Part shown: one piece after another, positions 47,230 through 56,587 of the stretch
Position numbering within the stretch: position 1 is the first letter of the stretch
Layout of the letters: each line of letters starts with the position of its first letter
Assembly: GCA_015660885.1 (NCBI GenBank)
Contig: JACTUB010000003.1
Span: 90,077-154,076 of the forward strand
Direction of reading: 5' to 3'
Source: Methanoregulaceae archaeon
Lineage (GTDB): Archaea; Halobacteriota; Methanomicrobia; Methanomicrobiales; Methanospirillaceae
DNA: 64,000 nucleotides
Translations under genes and position numbers: made by a program
Notes under the pieces: generated by a model
Told to the model about the DNA's origin: nothing
Database searches by the model: none
The model's input: the letters and a program-made list of their open reading frames with translations, nothing else

Positions 47230-48549
47230 TTACGAACTACTGCCTGCCACATACCAGGATGGCAGGATAAAGTCCGTTGCCTTCAGGTTGTCGGGCCAGA
47301 CAATAGCGGGACGGGTTTCACCAAGGGTGGCGTTGTATGACAACTGCTCCATCCATAGATCGAACGTCGACTCCCGGAAGTCCGGTGAGAATGAGATGGT
47401 CTGGTCCTTCATCGCCTCAATAATCTGGGGCATCTTCAGGTCAACGAGAGCCTGTCTTACCGATGCCTTGTCCGTGGTCCCCGTGTTCCCGATTGCCTTT
47501 GCTGCGATGAAGACCCCTTCATACGTGGAGGCACCCAAAGCGTCAGGGTAGGTCCCGAATTTTGCAAAATAACTCTGCTTGAAAACGTTTTGGGCGTCAG
47601 CAACTGCTCCTGCCGGAGCAGTATAGGGCGAGAATCGGCTCTCGATGATCGATCCCTCGCCATATTGCCCGACATCCTTGTAAAACTGGGCATTGTCATT
47701 GTTCTCTACGTTGAAGAATATTGTGTTGAGGCCGATATCCCTCCGTGCCTGCGTAATGAGGGGAGCTCCTTCATTCGGGAATGCAGCAAGGTAAACCGCG
47801 TCAGGGTTTACCGCTTTGATCGCGGTCAGCTGCGTCCTGAAATCGCTCTCTCCCATCTTGAAGCTCTGCTGGGCAACCAGCTGGATGTTCAGCTTGTTTT
47901 TTGTGATGGTATCGTTTACTGCAGATTGCACCCCTTTTCCGAACGCGGTGTCCTGATAGATGAGTGCAAGCCTGAGCGGGCGGTCTGCGGTAAAGTTGAA
48001 TTTCTTGTTGATGGCAGACCGTAACACCTGGTCGATGAACGTCGTGGTATACTGCCCATAGGTGTCGGTTGTCGTGCAATGGTGGAAGATGTAGCTTGTG
48101 TCAATGTCGGTGCGGTGGGTAATGATCGGACTCGACGCACCGGTTACAATGTAGGGAACCTTATATTCGGCAATGGTCTGCTCATAGGCTGAGGTGACCG
48201 CGCTTGAGTACCCGCCGACAAGGATGTCTACCTTGTCATCGGTAATCAGCTTGGTCGCGGCTGTCTGGCCTCCCTGCTGGGTTGATTCGTCGTCACCCAC
48301 AATGAGCTTGAGCTGGGCCTTCGATCCGTCTTTAAGGGTAACACCGCCATCGGCATTGATCTTGTCGGCGGCAACTTGGGCGGACTGCCACATGCTGGTA
48401 CCGACATTGCTTGCGGGGCCGGTCAGTGACGCGATGACCCCGACTTTGATTATTGCCGGAGCGGCTGAGGCTGTCTGCTGCTGCGTACAACCTGCAATTA
48501 ATGCAACTGCAATCAGTATAATTGCGATGAAAAGAACCGAGTACTTCAT
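47230..48549 (-). CDS. livK: Branched-chain amino acid binding lipoprotein LivK
   Basis: The extracytoplasmic solute receptor of the transporter, 439 residues. A membrane-anchor signal (YSVLFIAIILIAVALIAGC) ends in a lipobox-like LIAGC at about residue 21. The periplasmic-binding-protein fold type I follows, with KVGVIASLTGPASNVG, ADKINADGGVTLKDG and VGGYSSAVTSAYEQTIAEY. TCCTA before the start (AGGA on the minus strand) is the ribosome-binding site. A 19-base palindrome lies directly upstream. Ligand cannot be told from sequence and could be an amino acid, amide or urea-like compound. Confidence 0.93.
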   Translation of the reverse strand: MKYSVLFIAIILIAVALIAGCTQQQTASAAPAIIKVGVIASLTGPASNVGTSMWQSAQVAADKINADGGVTLKDGSKAQLKLIVGDDESTQQGGQTAATKLITDDKVDILVGGYSSAVTSAYEQTIAEYKVPYIVTGASSPIITHRTDIDTSYIFHHCTTTDTYGQYTTTFIDQVLRSAINKKFNFTADRPLRLALIYQDTAFGKGVQSAVNDTITKNKLNIQLVAQQSFKMGESDFRTQLTAIKAVNPDAVYLAAFPNEGAPLITQARRDIGLNTIFFNVENNDNAQFYKDVGQYGEGSIIESRFSPYTAPAGAVADAQNVFKQSYFAKFGTYPDALGASTYEGVFIAAKAIGNTGTTDKASVRQALVDLKMPQIIEAMKDQTISFSPDFRESTFDLWMEQLSYNATLGETRPAIVWPDNLKATDFILPSWYVAGSSS

Positions 48550-48561
48550 ACTAATTCCTAC

Positions 48562-48580
48562 TATGCTATGTTATAGCATA
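48562..48580. promoter_or_regulatory. Palindrome at the livK promoter, putative operator
   Basis: TATGCTATGTTATAGCATA is a perfect 7-base inverted repeat with a 5-base spacer, 12 bases upstream of the livK ATG. It covers the region where the transcription start or TATA element should lie, as expected for a repressor or Lrp-type site. It is not the GGAA-N6-TTCC form. Confidence 0.45.
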
Positions 48581-48686
48581 TCACTTTACAATACACCATT
48601 TAAGATTAAAAAGAATAGCGGTTTGTATATTTTTTTCATTAAATCTTTCTTACCTGATCGAGCACCTTCCCAAATCCTGTCGGCTT

Positions 48687-49346
48687 TCATCTTTGCGTAA
48701 GGCCCGGATGCCTGAGGCCTTGTGCGTGGCGGATCACGTCAATGATTTTCTCCGGTAAAGAGGGGATGATTCCCAGCAGATCTGCGATTTCAAGATAGTA
48801 CGCAGCAAATCCTTTCCAGTTTCCCCATCGCTCTGCAAAAGAACGGGCCTCATCTGAAGATATTTTTTTTATTATTCAAGTAGAACTGTGCAATAAACCG
48901 CCGGACTCCTATATCATCAGCCGGAAATGCGTCAGGACGATGCAGCCCCTCAAGAGGGTAAGCTCTGCAGTCCACCACCCGATACCCCGGAGCTTGCATA
49001 AAAGATTCATCATGATCGCATCCGTCTCCATAGCCTGGTAAAAAGGAGTTAAATCCTCATTGAGATTGAACATTGAAGAAATAAGGCTGCGGATGAAGAC
49101 TATCTTACCCTTCGAGAGTGAATTGTCAGTATGGACAGAGAGATACAATTCCGGTTCTTCTACAGTGCCTTTTGAAAAAATCTCTACCAGAACCGGCATG
49201 CCCTGGATCTCCAGTGCACAGAAAATACCTTGCTCATAGGTCCTGATCTGCCTGTCCCCTCCAGAAAAGATCATAGCACTGCGATAAAAATCATATGGCT
49301 TTACGGGATACCGAGGGCTAACTGGCATGGTATCAGGTCGCGTCAC
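48687..49346 (-). pseudogene. DNA-3-methyladenine glycosylase (AlkA-like), deleted and frameshifted
   Basis: The N-terminal AlkA-like domain is readable (YPVKPYDFYRSAMIFSGGD to MNLLCKLRG). It then joins directly to the late helix-hairpin-helix segment GIGWWTAELTLLRG, so roughly 90 residues of the central catalytic region are missing between two similar LRG codons. After that, a G run one base short shifts the frame (GLHRPDAFPADDIGVRRFI is readable in another frame). An A run one base long then restores it (SSDEARSFAERWGNWKGFAA) up to the stop at 48687. The enzyme would have removed alkylated bases, and this copy cannot work. Confidence 0.75.
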
Positions 49347-49430
49347 GTGCCATTGTATCTATTTTTTCATTGACTTTTTCCTGTCGCCGGGTTATTGAAA
49401 CGGTTGATTCCTTTCAGCTCCAGATAGTGT

Positions 49431-51326
49431 TTATCGTTTCGGGTAGCCCATTCCCCGAAGGGTCACAGTGATCTCATCAAGGATAACAGGGTCATCAATA
49501 GTGGCAGGAACCTGGTACGTAACCCCATCTGCGATCTTTTTTATGGTACCCCGCAGAATCTTTCCTGACCTCGTTTTGGGCAGCCGTTTTACAACCGCAG
49601 CTGCCTTAAAGGATGCAATCGGGCCAATCTTCTGCCGTACCAGCAGGATGAGCTCGGGCCCGATAACATCCTGCTCTTTTACGATCCCGGCTTTCAGAAC
49701 GACAAAACCCAGCGGTACCTCTCCTTTCACCTGATCATGAACTCCTGCAACCGCACATTCCGCGACATCCGGGTGCGATGCGAGCACCTCTTCCATGGCT
49801 CCCGTGGAGAGCCGGTGCCCTGCGACATTAATAATGTCATCCGTCCTGCCCATGATCCAGAGGTACCCGTCCGCATCGATATACCCTGCATCAGAGGTCA
49901 GATAATAACCGGGATAGGCAGAAAAATAGGTCTTGACAAAATCTTTGTCATTCTGCCAGAGGGTAGTGAAACATCCGGGGGGTAATGGGAGCCTGACTAC
50001 AATATTTCCGGTTTCTCCTGAGGGTAATGCGGTACCTTTTGCATCAAGCACATGGACATCATATCCCGGGACCGGCTTCGTGCACGAACCGGGCTTGACC
50101 GGCAGGAGTTCCAGCCCGGTACAGTTTGCACCAATTGCCCAGCCGGTCTCTGTCTGCCACCAATGATCGATGACCGGAATTTCAAGGTGTTGTTGCGCCC
50201 ATATCAGGGTATCAGGATCACATCGCTCACCCGCTAAAAAAAGGGTCCGGAACGCAGACAGGTCATATTTTTTAATATACTCACCATTGGGGTCTTCCTT
50301 GCGAATAGCACGAAATGCTGTTGGGGCACAAAATAACACCGAAACCCCGTGCTCTGCAATAACCCGCCAGAATGCACCGGCATCAGGTGTCCCAACGGAT
50401 TTTCCTTCATAGAGAATAGTGGTACACCCATAAAACAGGGGACCGTACACGATGTATGAATGCCCGACTACCCAGCCGATATCCGAAGCTGCCCAGTAGA
50501 CTTCGCCTGAGCGTATATCATAAATATTTTTCATGCTCCAGGTCAGCGCAACGAGATGCCCCCCGTTATCCCGCAGCACCCCTTTGGGTTTTCCTGTCGT
50601 GCCGGAAGTATAGAGCAAGTAGAGGGGATCGGTCGCAAGGACGGGAACACACGCGACAGGATCTGCCTCCAGGAGCACATTCCAAGCTACATCCCGCCCT
50701 TTTTTGAGAATCGTTGGTGACTCCGGTCGCTGCACGACAACGCAGGCTTGAGGTTTATGGGCGCACATGTCAAGGGCAGCATCCAGAAGCGGCTGGTACG
50801 GGATGATGCGGTTGACTTCAATCCCACATGACGCGGTTATGACAACAAGGGGCGTGGCATCTTCTACACGGGCAGCAAGTTCCCGTGCGGCAAAACCCCC
50901 GAAAACAACGGAGTGGATAGCCCCAATGCGGGCACAAGCAAGCATCGCAATGACTGCTTCGGGGATCATCGGCATATAGATTACGACACGATCACCTTTT
51001 CCGACACCCAGCTGCTCTAATCCCCCGGCACATCGCGCTACGAGATCCAACAGTTCACCATAGGTGTAGCGTTTTATTGTTTTTGTGACCGGGCTGTCAT
51101 AGATCAATGCGATGCGATCCTTTACTCCGTTCTCGACATGATAATCAAGGGCATTATAACAGGAATTGACTACCCCACCTTCGAACCATCGGTAAAACGG
51201 GGAATTTTCACTGTTGAGCACCCGTTCATATTTTTTGTACCAATGGACTTTTTCTGCCGCCGCTCCCCAGAAATGTTCCGGATCAGCCACAGACTCCCGG
51301 AATGCCCGTTCATACTCCCCGCTCAT
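49431..51326 (-). CDS. AMP-forming acyl-CoA synthetase, propionyl-CoA synthetase type
   Basis: The 631-residue enzyme activates a short fatty acid with ATP and CoA. It has the N-terminal ACS domain, with the PrpE-like NSCYNALDYHVENGVKDRIALIYDSPVT. The AMP-binding motif LLYTSGTTGKPKGVLRD and GYLWIMGRTDDIINVAGHR are present. The C-terminal catalytic Lys is in TRSGKILRGTI. Overall similarity is greater to propionyl-CoA synthetases (PrpE/ACSS3) than to acetate-specific enzymes, but acetate use is possible. It is a single gene with an in-frame start well upstream of the core. Confidence 0.9.
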   Translation of the reverse strand: MSGEYERAFRESVADPEHFWGAAAEKVHWYKKYERVLNSENSPFYRWFEGGVVNSCYNALDYHVENGVKDRIALIYDSPVTKTIKRYTYGELLDLVARCAGGLEQLGVGKGDRVVIYMPMIPEAVIAMLACARIGAIHSVVFGGFAARELAARVEDATPLVVITASCGIEVNRIIPYQPLLDAALDMCAHKPQACVVVQRPESPTILKKGRDVAWNVLLEADPVACVPVLATDPLYLLYTSGTTGKPKGVLRDNGGHLVALTWSMKNIYDIRSGEVYWAASDIGWVVGHSYIVYGPLFYGCTTILYEGKSVGTPDAGAFWRVIAEHGVSVLFCAPTAFRAIRKEDPNGEYIKKYDLSAFRTLFLAGERCDPDTLIWAQQHLEIPVIDHWWQTETGWAIGANCTGLELLPVKPGSCTKPVPGYDVHVLDAKGTALPSGETGNIVVRLPLPPGCFTTLWQNDKDFVKTYFSAYPGYYLTSDAGYIDADGYLWIMGRTDDIINVAGHRLSTGAMEEVLASHPDVAECAVAGVHDQVKGEVPLGFVVLKAGIVKEQDVIGPELILLVRQKIGPIASFKAAAVVKRLPKTRSGKILRGTIKKIADGVTYQVPATIDDPVILDEITVTLRGMGYPKR

Positions 51327-51477
51327 GCACCACTTCTCCCAGACGTAGTTATTAGAAAATTGAGAGGATAGCTCTTATTACTTTCCTGAAATTGCACCAA
51401 TACGTGCATCACGTGGTGCAAGAATGTAGCTATGGTAGCGCATGTTTGGTGCAGATATGAAGGAAATGATCCGGTCT

Positions 51478-51507
51478 GAAAAAAACAAAAACAAAAACAA
51501 AAATAAA
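51478..51507 (-). terminator. T-rich terminator of tRNA-Phe
   Basis: Downstream of the tRNA on the minus strand lie four copies of TTTTTG/TTTTTT spaced as a hexamer, ending in seven T residues. Such T-rich tracts terminate archaeal transcription. The tandem AAAAAC hexamer on the plus strand is this signal. Confidence 0.5.
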
Positions 51508-51581
51508 TGCCCCAGGCCTGATTTGAACAGGCGACAACCAGATCTTCAGTCTGGCGCTCTCCCAAGCTGAGCTACTAGGGC
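51508..51581 (-). tRNA. tRNA-Phe (GAA)
   Basis: A 74-base cloverleaf can be drawn. The acceptor stem is GCCCTAG paired with CTGGGGC (one G-T pair) and the D-arm has GCTC/GAGC. The anticodon stem CCAGA/TCTGG encloses the loop CTGAAGA with anticodon GAA. The T-arm is GCCTG/CAGGC with TTCAAAT loop, and the discriminator is A. CCA is not encoded. No intron is present. Confidence 0.95.
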
Positions 51582-51688
51582 AGGATACAAATATTGTCGC
51601 TCGTGACTAATAAATGATCTACTCTGGAGCTTTACAGGAGTGTTCTGTGACCGTTCATTTTTATACACCGCGATGGCAGTATTAACAG

Positions 51689-52660
51689 ATGTCCCGTGCG
51701 GATAAGAGTGCAGATGGAGAGGATGGAGGACTTGCAGCCGCGGTTAAAAGCCGTTCGGCGCGTGTCGTTCACCTCACGCACAATGATCTTGATGCTGTCG
51801 GAGCGGATGCAATCCATCGTATGAAACACGGGAACGTGAATGTATTCACTATCTGGAGCTCGGTAGGAAAATTTGCCTCGCTGTTTTCCCTGGTTGCGTC
51901 CTGCGAGGGGAAAGGCGACCTGCTCTCTATCTCAGATCTCGGCTATCATAAGGACGCTGAGACAATTGCCGGGTTAGCCCGGGCACATGGCTGGAACGTG
52001 GAATGGCGGGACCATCACCGCTGGCGCGAGGATGAAATGAAAAAAGTCGCACAGGAGGTTGCGGTGTTCCGTATTGATACCTCTGTCTGTGCGTGTGGGA
52101 TTGTAGCCCGCGATCTTGCTCCGCAAAACCCCGTCGCTGCAGAAGTCGCCCGGGTTGTATGCGATTATGATCTCTGGAAACATACCGATCCTCGTTCCGC
52201 AGTGCTTGGCCAGGTGCTCCAGCGCAAAAAGAACCGGGAGCATATACGGGACTGCCTTGTGTCCGGTATTTTCAGCGACACCCTCATCGAGCAGGAGTAC
52301 GCAGAGATCAAAACCGAGATGGATGCAATGATGCAACGAAGCCTGAAGCGCACAACTATTACCGGGGGGCGGTACAGGATAGCGTTTGCCCCGCTCTACG
52401 GCTACCCGAGCGAGACGGCACATTTCATCCGTGAAGAGATGAAAACCGATATCGAGGTAATCGTCGGTAAAGACGGGAAGTTCTCACTCCGGTCCAAGCC
52501 CCCGGTAAGTCACCTGATAGCACGGGAGTTTGGTGGGGGAGGGCACCCGAATGCTGCCGGGGGTTCATTCAAGTTTAGCATCATCGAGCGGTTCACCTGG
52601 TGGCTCTTTAAAAAGAGCCGGCATTTTACCGAGTTTGCCAGGATTGCCGAACTTTACTAA
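51689..52660 (+). CDS. DHH-family phosphoesterase
   Basis: A 323-residue DHH/DHHA1 protein. It shows the metal-binding THNDLDAVGADAI (a D-x-D variant), ISDLGYH, the DHH motif (WRDHHRW) and the C-terminal DHHA1 GGGGHPNAAGG loop that binds the substrate phosphate. Members hydrolyse oligonucleotides (nanoRNase), cyclic dinucleotides or act as RecJ-like nucleases, and the sequence does not settle which. A weak TATA-like TTTTTATACA lies 30 bases upstream of the ATG, so the leader is very short. Confidence 0.88.
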   Translation: MSRADKSADGEDGGLAAAVKSRSARVVHLTHNDLDAVGADAIHRMKHGNVNVFTIWSSVGKFASLFSLVASCEGKGDLLSISDLGYHKDAETIAGLARAHGWNVEWRDHHRWREDEMKKVAQEVAVFRIDTSVCACGIVARDLAPQNPVAAEVARVVCDYDLWKHTDPRSAVLGQVLQRKKNREHIRDCLVSGIFSDTLIEQEYAEIKTEMDAMMQRSLKRTTITGGRYRIAFAPLYGYPSETAHFIREEMKTDIEVIVGKDGKFSLRSKPPVSHLIAREFGGGGHPNAAGGSFKFSIIERFTWWLFKKSRHFTEFARIAELY

Positions 52661-52784
52661 ATAACGGATCCTTTATACCCGTCCCCATATCAGTGCTACG
52701 ACGATTCCCTCATTCTGTTATCGATTGTCAGCAGAGTAAACACCATGAGAGCAGCTGGGTCAGCCTAACCTAAACTATCCATGA

Positions 52785-52795
52785 TATATTTATAT
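52785..52795 (+). promoter_or_regulatory. TATA box of the secreted protein gene
   Basis: The TATATTTATAT sequence lies about 28 bases before the ATG at 52818. Transcription would start almost at the start codon, giving a nearly leaderless message. The same bases form a GATATA-TT-TATATC palindrome. Confidence 0.5.
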
Positions 52796-52817
52796 CACCT
52801 TAACGAACCTGCATCCA

Positions 52818-53327
52818 ATGACTATGAAAAGAATATGCATTCTTATCGGGGGTCTCTGTCTCCTTGCATTCGCAGTCATGCCTGTGCAGGCATTTACGGT
52901 CAAATCACTTACCATGATACTTGCACCGAATGGTGATGCACAGGTTGACATCCACTATGACCTCACTCTGTTTGAGGAGGGTGCGATATTTTTCCGGATT
53001 GCCGATCCTGCAGCGGAGCTCAAGAAGGCATTTGATGCGAATTCAAAAAACCCGGTTACGGTTACCCAGGCAACTGGTTCGTCTGCAAGGGTAATTATTC
53101 CTTCTTTTGCCTCCGTCAGTACCAACGGGGATGAGACAACAATGGTAACACCTTCAGTTTCCTTTGAGCGGGCACAGAAGGTGCTGGACCAGTACTGGTT
53201 TGCCCCGCTTATCTCACCGGATTTCTCTCCAGATATTACGACGATCATCTTTCCGGATGGGTACCGTACGAGCTTCAACAATATTCTTATCATCCCCTCT
53301 GTTCCCCATCAGCTGGTGATGAACTGA
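52818..53327 (+). CDS. Exported protein of unknown family
   Basis: The 169-residue protein has a clear signal peptide (MKRICILIGGLCLLAFAVMP, cleavage near VQA-F) and a mature domain rich in beta strands (VKSLTMILAPNGDAQVDIHYDL). It continues with a helix-forming PAAELKKAFDANSK and ends in a beta segment with a hydrophobic tail. No Cys, no anchor and no known domain are visible. The start could be two codons later (52824). It is a single gene with a near-leaderless promoter. Confidence 0.7.
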   Translation: MTMKRICILIGGLCLLAFAVMPVQAFTVKSLTMILAPNGDAQVDIHYDLTLFEEGAIFFRIADPAAELKKAFDANSKNPVTVTQATGSSARVIIPSFASVSTNGDETTMVTPSVSFERAQKVLDQYWFAPLISPDFSPDITTIIFPDGYRTSFNNILIIPSVPHQLVMN

Positions 53328-53681
53328 TACATCAGAAATATAAATCAAATCCCGCTGAAATAAATCGGGCAACCGGTATAATTTTTTTAGTGTTTTGAAG
53401 ACAGGAAATCTCCCATCCGGGATCTGCATTTTAATTCCATGGATCTTCCGTTGATATACGTTATAACCTCATGTTCAAACTATGTCATATTGACAAAAGG
53501 CTGGTTATTACTCCTATACTCTCGATAATGGTGTTATTTTTGCGCCTATAAAGAGTATATCCTCGCACCGTGGTACCGGTCATTACGGGTGAAAATAATC
53601 GGTTTGCCAGTGGAAAATGACTAGGAGGCTCCTCTTTTTAATGTCGGCAATCCGTCTGGTCATACATATAAGTTGGATGCA
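53328..53681. other. Convergent intergenic region
   Basis: About 350 AT-rich bases between two convergent genes, with a seven-T run near 53385 that could end the upstream transcript. I see no gene, RNA or repeat in it. Confidence 0.4.
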
Positions 53682-54473
53682 CTACACCGCATATGTGGCA
53701 GACTGGACGAGATTTTTCCAGTAATCTTCGCACAAGTCCGTGCAATACCCACCGGCGCTGACCTGGTCGGGATCAAGACATGAGAGGGCACGGGTAATAG
53801 AGGTGTAATCAGGATCAACAATAATGATCTTCCGTACATCATATTCACTCGCAAGATCGAGGAGGGTATCGAGCTGGTCTCTGCCGACTGCAAGCTGTGG
53901 TTGGTGTTCCATCAGGAAGGCAAGATCATCCCTGTCAGGTTCCGGCATGAAAAAAAAGACATTCTGACGTATGAGGGAAACGATCTCTGGCTCCTGTATA
54001 GTATCGCAGATCAGCACATGCCCGCTGATCCCGACATCCCGCATCGAGCGCATCAGGATGCGGTATATGCCGGCGAGGGCATCATTCCACTCCTCTTCAT
54101 CATCATAGTATGCATCCGTGACGCCGAGCAGATGGGGGGCAGGCAGGGCACACCAGGCACCTTTTTTCTGCGCAACGATCCCCGCAGCATCTTGCGTGAT
54201 TTCATTGGGATCCAGACTAATTTCAGCAGCTGCCTTTCCATCATCAACCCCGAGTAGGCACGTCATTATCCGGTCGCGATAGAACTTCCCCCCGGCACAG
54301 GGCGACGTGATACCCGCTGTGAGCTGGGGCAATAGCGACTTGTCGAGCTGGTATGTTATAATGTCTGAAGGGGTACCACGATGCCCTGATATCCATGCGG
54401 CCAGCGCGGGCACATCCGGTCTGCCGGGCTCCGCACCCAACGCCCGCGTTACCAGATTCTGCCATTTTGCCAT
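53682..54473 (-). CDS. Unknown cytoplasmic protein
   Basis: A 263-residue protein I cannot assign. The composition is acidic and soluble, without signal or membrane segments. The first part has KWQNLVTRALGAEPGRP, and the middle has ITQDAAGIVAQKKGAWCALPAPHLLG with YYDDEEEWNDALAGIYRIL. The end has a Rossmann-like alternation (VRKIIIVDPDYTSITRALSCL) and a Cys pair CTDLCEDYW. It is divergent from metG across 39 bases, so the two share a promoter region. I know of similar conserved hypotheticals in methanogens only by general appearance. Confidence 0.6.
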   Translation of the reverse strand: MAKWQNLVTRALGAEPGRPDVPALAAWISGHRGTPSDIITYQLDKSLLPQLTAGITSPCAGGKFYRDRIMTCLLGVDDGKAAAEISLDPNEITQDAAGIVAQKKGAWCALPAPHLLGVTDAYYDDEEEWNDALAGIYRILMRSMRDVGISGHVLICDTIQEPEIVSLIRQNVFFFMPEPDRDDLAFLMEHQPQLAVGRDQLDTLLDLASEYDVRKIIIVDPDYTSITRALSCLDPDQVSAGGYCTDLCEDYWKNLVQSATYAV

Positions 54474-54512
54474 ATACAGATCTTATTACTCATAAACATC
54501 TAAAAAGTACTG

Positions 54513-56498
54513 ATGAACCCACCGCTGCTGGTCACCTGCGGGTTGCCGTATACCAACGGCCCCTGCCACCTTGGACATCTCCGAACGTACGTTCCTGCAG
54601 ACGCTTATGTCCGCTACATGCGGAGGGCAGGCGAAGAAGTCGTTTTCGTCTGCGGTTCGGATAACCACGGGACTCCTATCGTTGTTTCAGCAGAGGAAGC
54701 TGGCATTTCTCCCAGGGCACTTTCCGAACATTATCACCGGCATTTCGACGAGACATTCCAGAGAATGGGGGTGATGTTCGATAGGTTCGGCATGACTGAT
54801 GACCCGGCGACTCACCGCCGTACAAAAGCAATTGTATCAGAGCTCATCAAAAACGGCTATGTCTACAAGCGGATCGTGCATCAAGCGTATTGCACAAAGT
54901 GTAAGCGGTTTCTTCCGGACCGGTACGTTGAGGGGATCTGTCCCCATTGTGGGACAGCGGCACGGGGCGATGAGTGTGACCAGGGCTGCGGCAAGCATCT
55001 GGAACCGGGTGAGATCAAAGATCCGGTCTGCAAGGTCTGCGGGACAAAGGCGGAGTTCCGGGACCAGGAACACTACTTCTTCAGATTATCAGAGTTCAGG
55101 GATTTCCTGCTCTCCTTCCTTGATAACGTCAAAGGGACGATTAATGCGAAAAATTACGCGATCGGATGGATCAAAGAGGATTTGCACGACTGGTGCATCA
55201 CCCGCACTCTTGAATGGGGCGTGAAGTTCCCGGGCCGCGACGATCTTGTGGTCTACGTCTGGGTCGACGCTCCTATCGGGTATATTGCATTTACCGAAGA
55301 ATGGGCAGAGAAGGCAAAAAAAGACTGGAAGCGTTACTGGTGTGGGGATAACAGGGTCACGCATTTCATTGGCGGAGACATCATCTACCACCACAGCATC
55401 TTTTGGCCGGCTCTCCTGCGGGGGGCAGGGTATGGCGTCCCGCATGCCATTGTCGCAAGCGGGATGGTTAAGGTCGATGACCATAAATTTTCGAAATCCC
55501 GGGGGTATGTTGTCTGGACTAATGATGATTACCTCGACAAGGGTCTCCCCGCGGATTATCTCCGGTATTACCTGCTCGCCTACACCAGCCACACCAAAGA
55601 ACTGAATTTTTCGTGGAAAGTCTTTGGCGAAAGGATCAATAACGAGGTTGTCAATATCTTCGGCAACTTTGTCTACCGTACACTCTTTTTCGCACACAAA
55701 GAATTCAGCGGGATACCATTACGCACCGTCGATCCTACCATTATTGCAGAGATACGAAAGAGCCTTGTAAACGTTGACAGTCTGATGCGGGATTACGAAT
55801 TCAAGGGAGCTGTGGATGCGGTAATGGCCCTCGCGGCATTCGGCAATACTTACATCCAGACCAATGCCCCGTGGAAATTGATCAAGACCGACCGGGAAGC
55901 GGCGGCAAAGGTGATCGCAAACTGCATTCAGATCGTCAAGGCAGTCGCCATGCTCATAGAGCCGGTTATGCCGGCAAAGGCACAGATGTGCTGGACCATG
56001 CTAGGGTACCAGGACAAGCTCGCAGATCATCCCGTCAGCGAAGCAACAGAACCGGTTGTGGAGACCTCCCTCATGTCCCCGACCCCACTCTTTACCCGGA
56101 TAGAAGAACCTCAGATCGCTGAGCTGGAAGCTCTGTTACAGAAACGTGTAGCTGAGGCGAACAGAAAAATGGAGAGAATACCTGTCGTTTCCTTTGAGGA
56201 GTTCCAGAAACTGGACCTCCGGACCGGCAGGGTGCTTGCGGCAGAACCTGTCAAAAAGTCAAACAAACTCTTAAAACTCCAGGTAGACATCGGGGGTGAA
56301 ACGCGCCAGATCGTGGCTGGCATGCAACAGTTCTACAAACCTGATGAACTTGTGGGCAGGGATGTGGTGGTGGTCACGAATCTTGCACCGGCAAAGATCT
56401 TTGGTGTAGAATCCAATGGTATGATCCTTGCTGCCGGGGATACCGCATCCCTGCTCACTCCTTTCAAGCCTGTTGAGCCGGGGACGAAGATCCGGTGA
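54513..56498 (+). CDS. metG: Methionyl-tRNA synthetase
   Basis: The 661-residue enzyme charges tRNA-Met. The HIGH motif is HLGH (PCHLGHLRTYVPAD, about 19-22). The connective domain carries paired zinc knuckles (CTKCKRF, CPHCGTA, CDQGCGKH, CKVCGTK). The KMSKS variant is FSKSRG (DDHKFSKSRGYVVW), and the anticodon-binding helices follow. The final 105 residues form a Csaa/Arc1p-type tRNA-binding OB fold (FQKLDLRTGRVLAAEPVKK, GMQQFYKPDELVG). All is in one polypeptide, as in many archaea. The start is 14 bases from a TATA-like region, so the message is nearly leaderless. Confidence 0.97.
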   Translation: MNPPLLVTCGLPYTNGPCHLGHLRTYVPADAYVRYMRRAGEEVVFVCGSDNHGTPIVVSAEEAGISPRALSEHYHRHFDETFQRMGVMFDRFGMTDDPATHRRTKAIVSELIKNGYVYKRIVHQAYCTKCKRFLPDRYVEGICPHCGTAARGDECDQGCGKHLEPGEIKDPVCKVCGTKAEFRDQEHYFFRLSEFRDFLLSFLDNVKGTINAKNYAIGWIKEDLHDWCITRTLEWGVKFPGRDDLVVYVWVDAPIGYIAFTEEWAEKAKKDWKRYWCGDNRVTHFIGGDIIYHHSIFWPALLRGAGYGVPHAIVASGMVKVDDHKFSKSRGYVVWTNDDYLDKGLPADYLRYYLLAYTSHTKELNFSWKVFGERINNEVVNIFGNFVYRTLFFAHKEFSGIPLRTVDPTIIAEIRKSLVNVDSLMRDYEFKGAVDAVMALAAFGNTYIQTNAPWKLIKTDREAAAKVIANCIQIVKAVAMLIEPVMPAKAQMCWTMLGYQDKLADHPVSEATEPVVETSLMSPTPLFTRIEEPQIAELEALLQKRVAEANRKMERIPVVSFEEFQKLDLRTGRVLAAEPVKKSNKLLKLQVDIGGETRQIVAGMQQFYKPDELVGRDVVVVTNLAPAKIFGVESNGMILAAGDTASLLTPFKPVEPGTKIR

Positions 56499-56587
56499 CA
56501 CCGGGCTTTAATTGCCTTTTTTTTACAAACTCCTGAAAGTACATCAGGATTTCTGCAACTGCTAACAAAATTCCCTGGCGCGCTCGA

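Noticed and set aside
51478..51500. AAAAAC tandem hexamers as a repeat element
   Set aside because: It is short and lies where the tRNA terminator should be, so a T-rich stop signal explains it.
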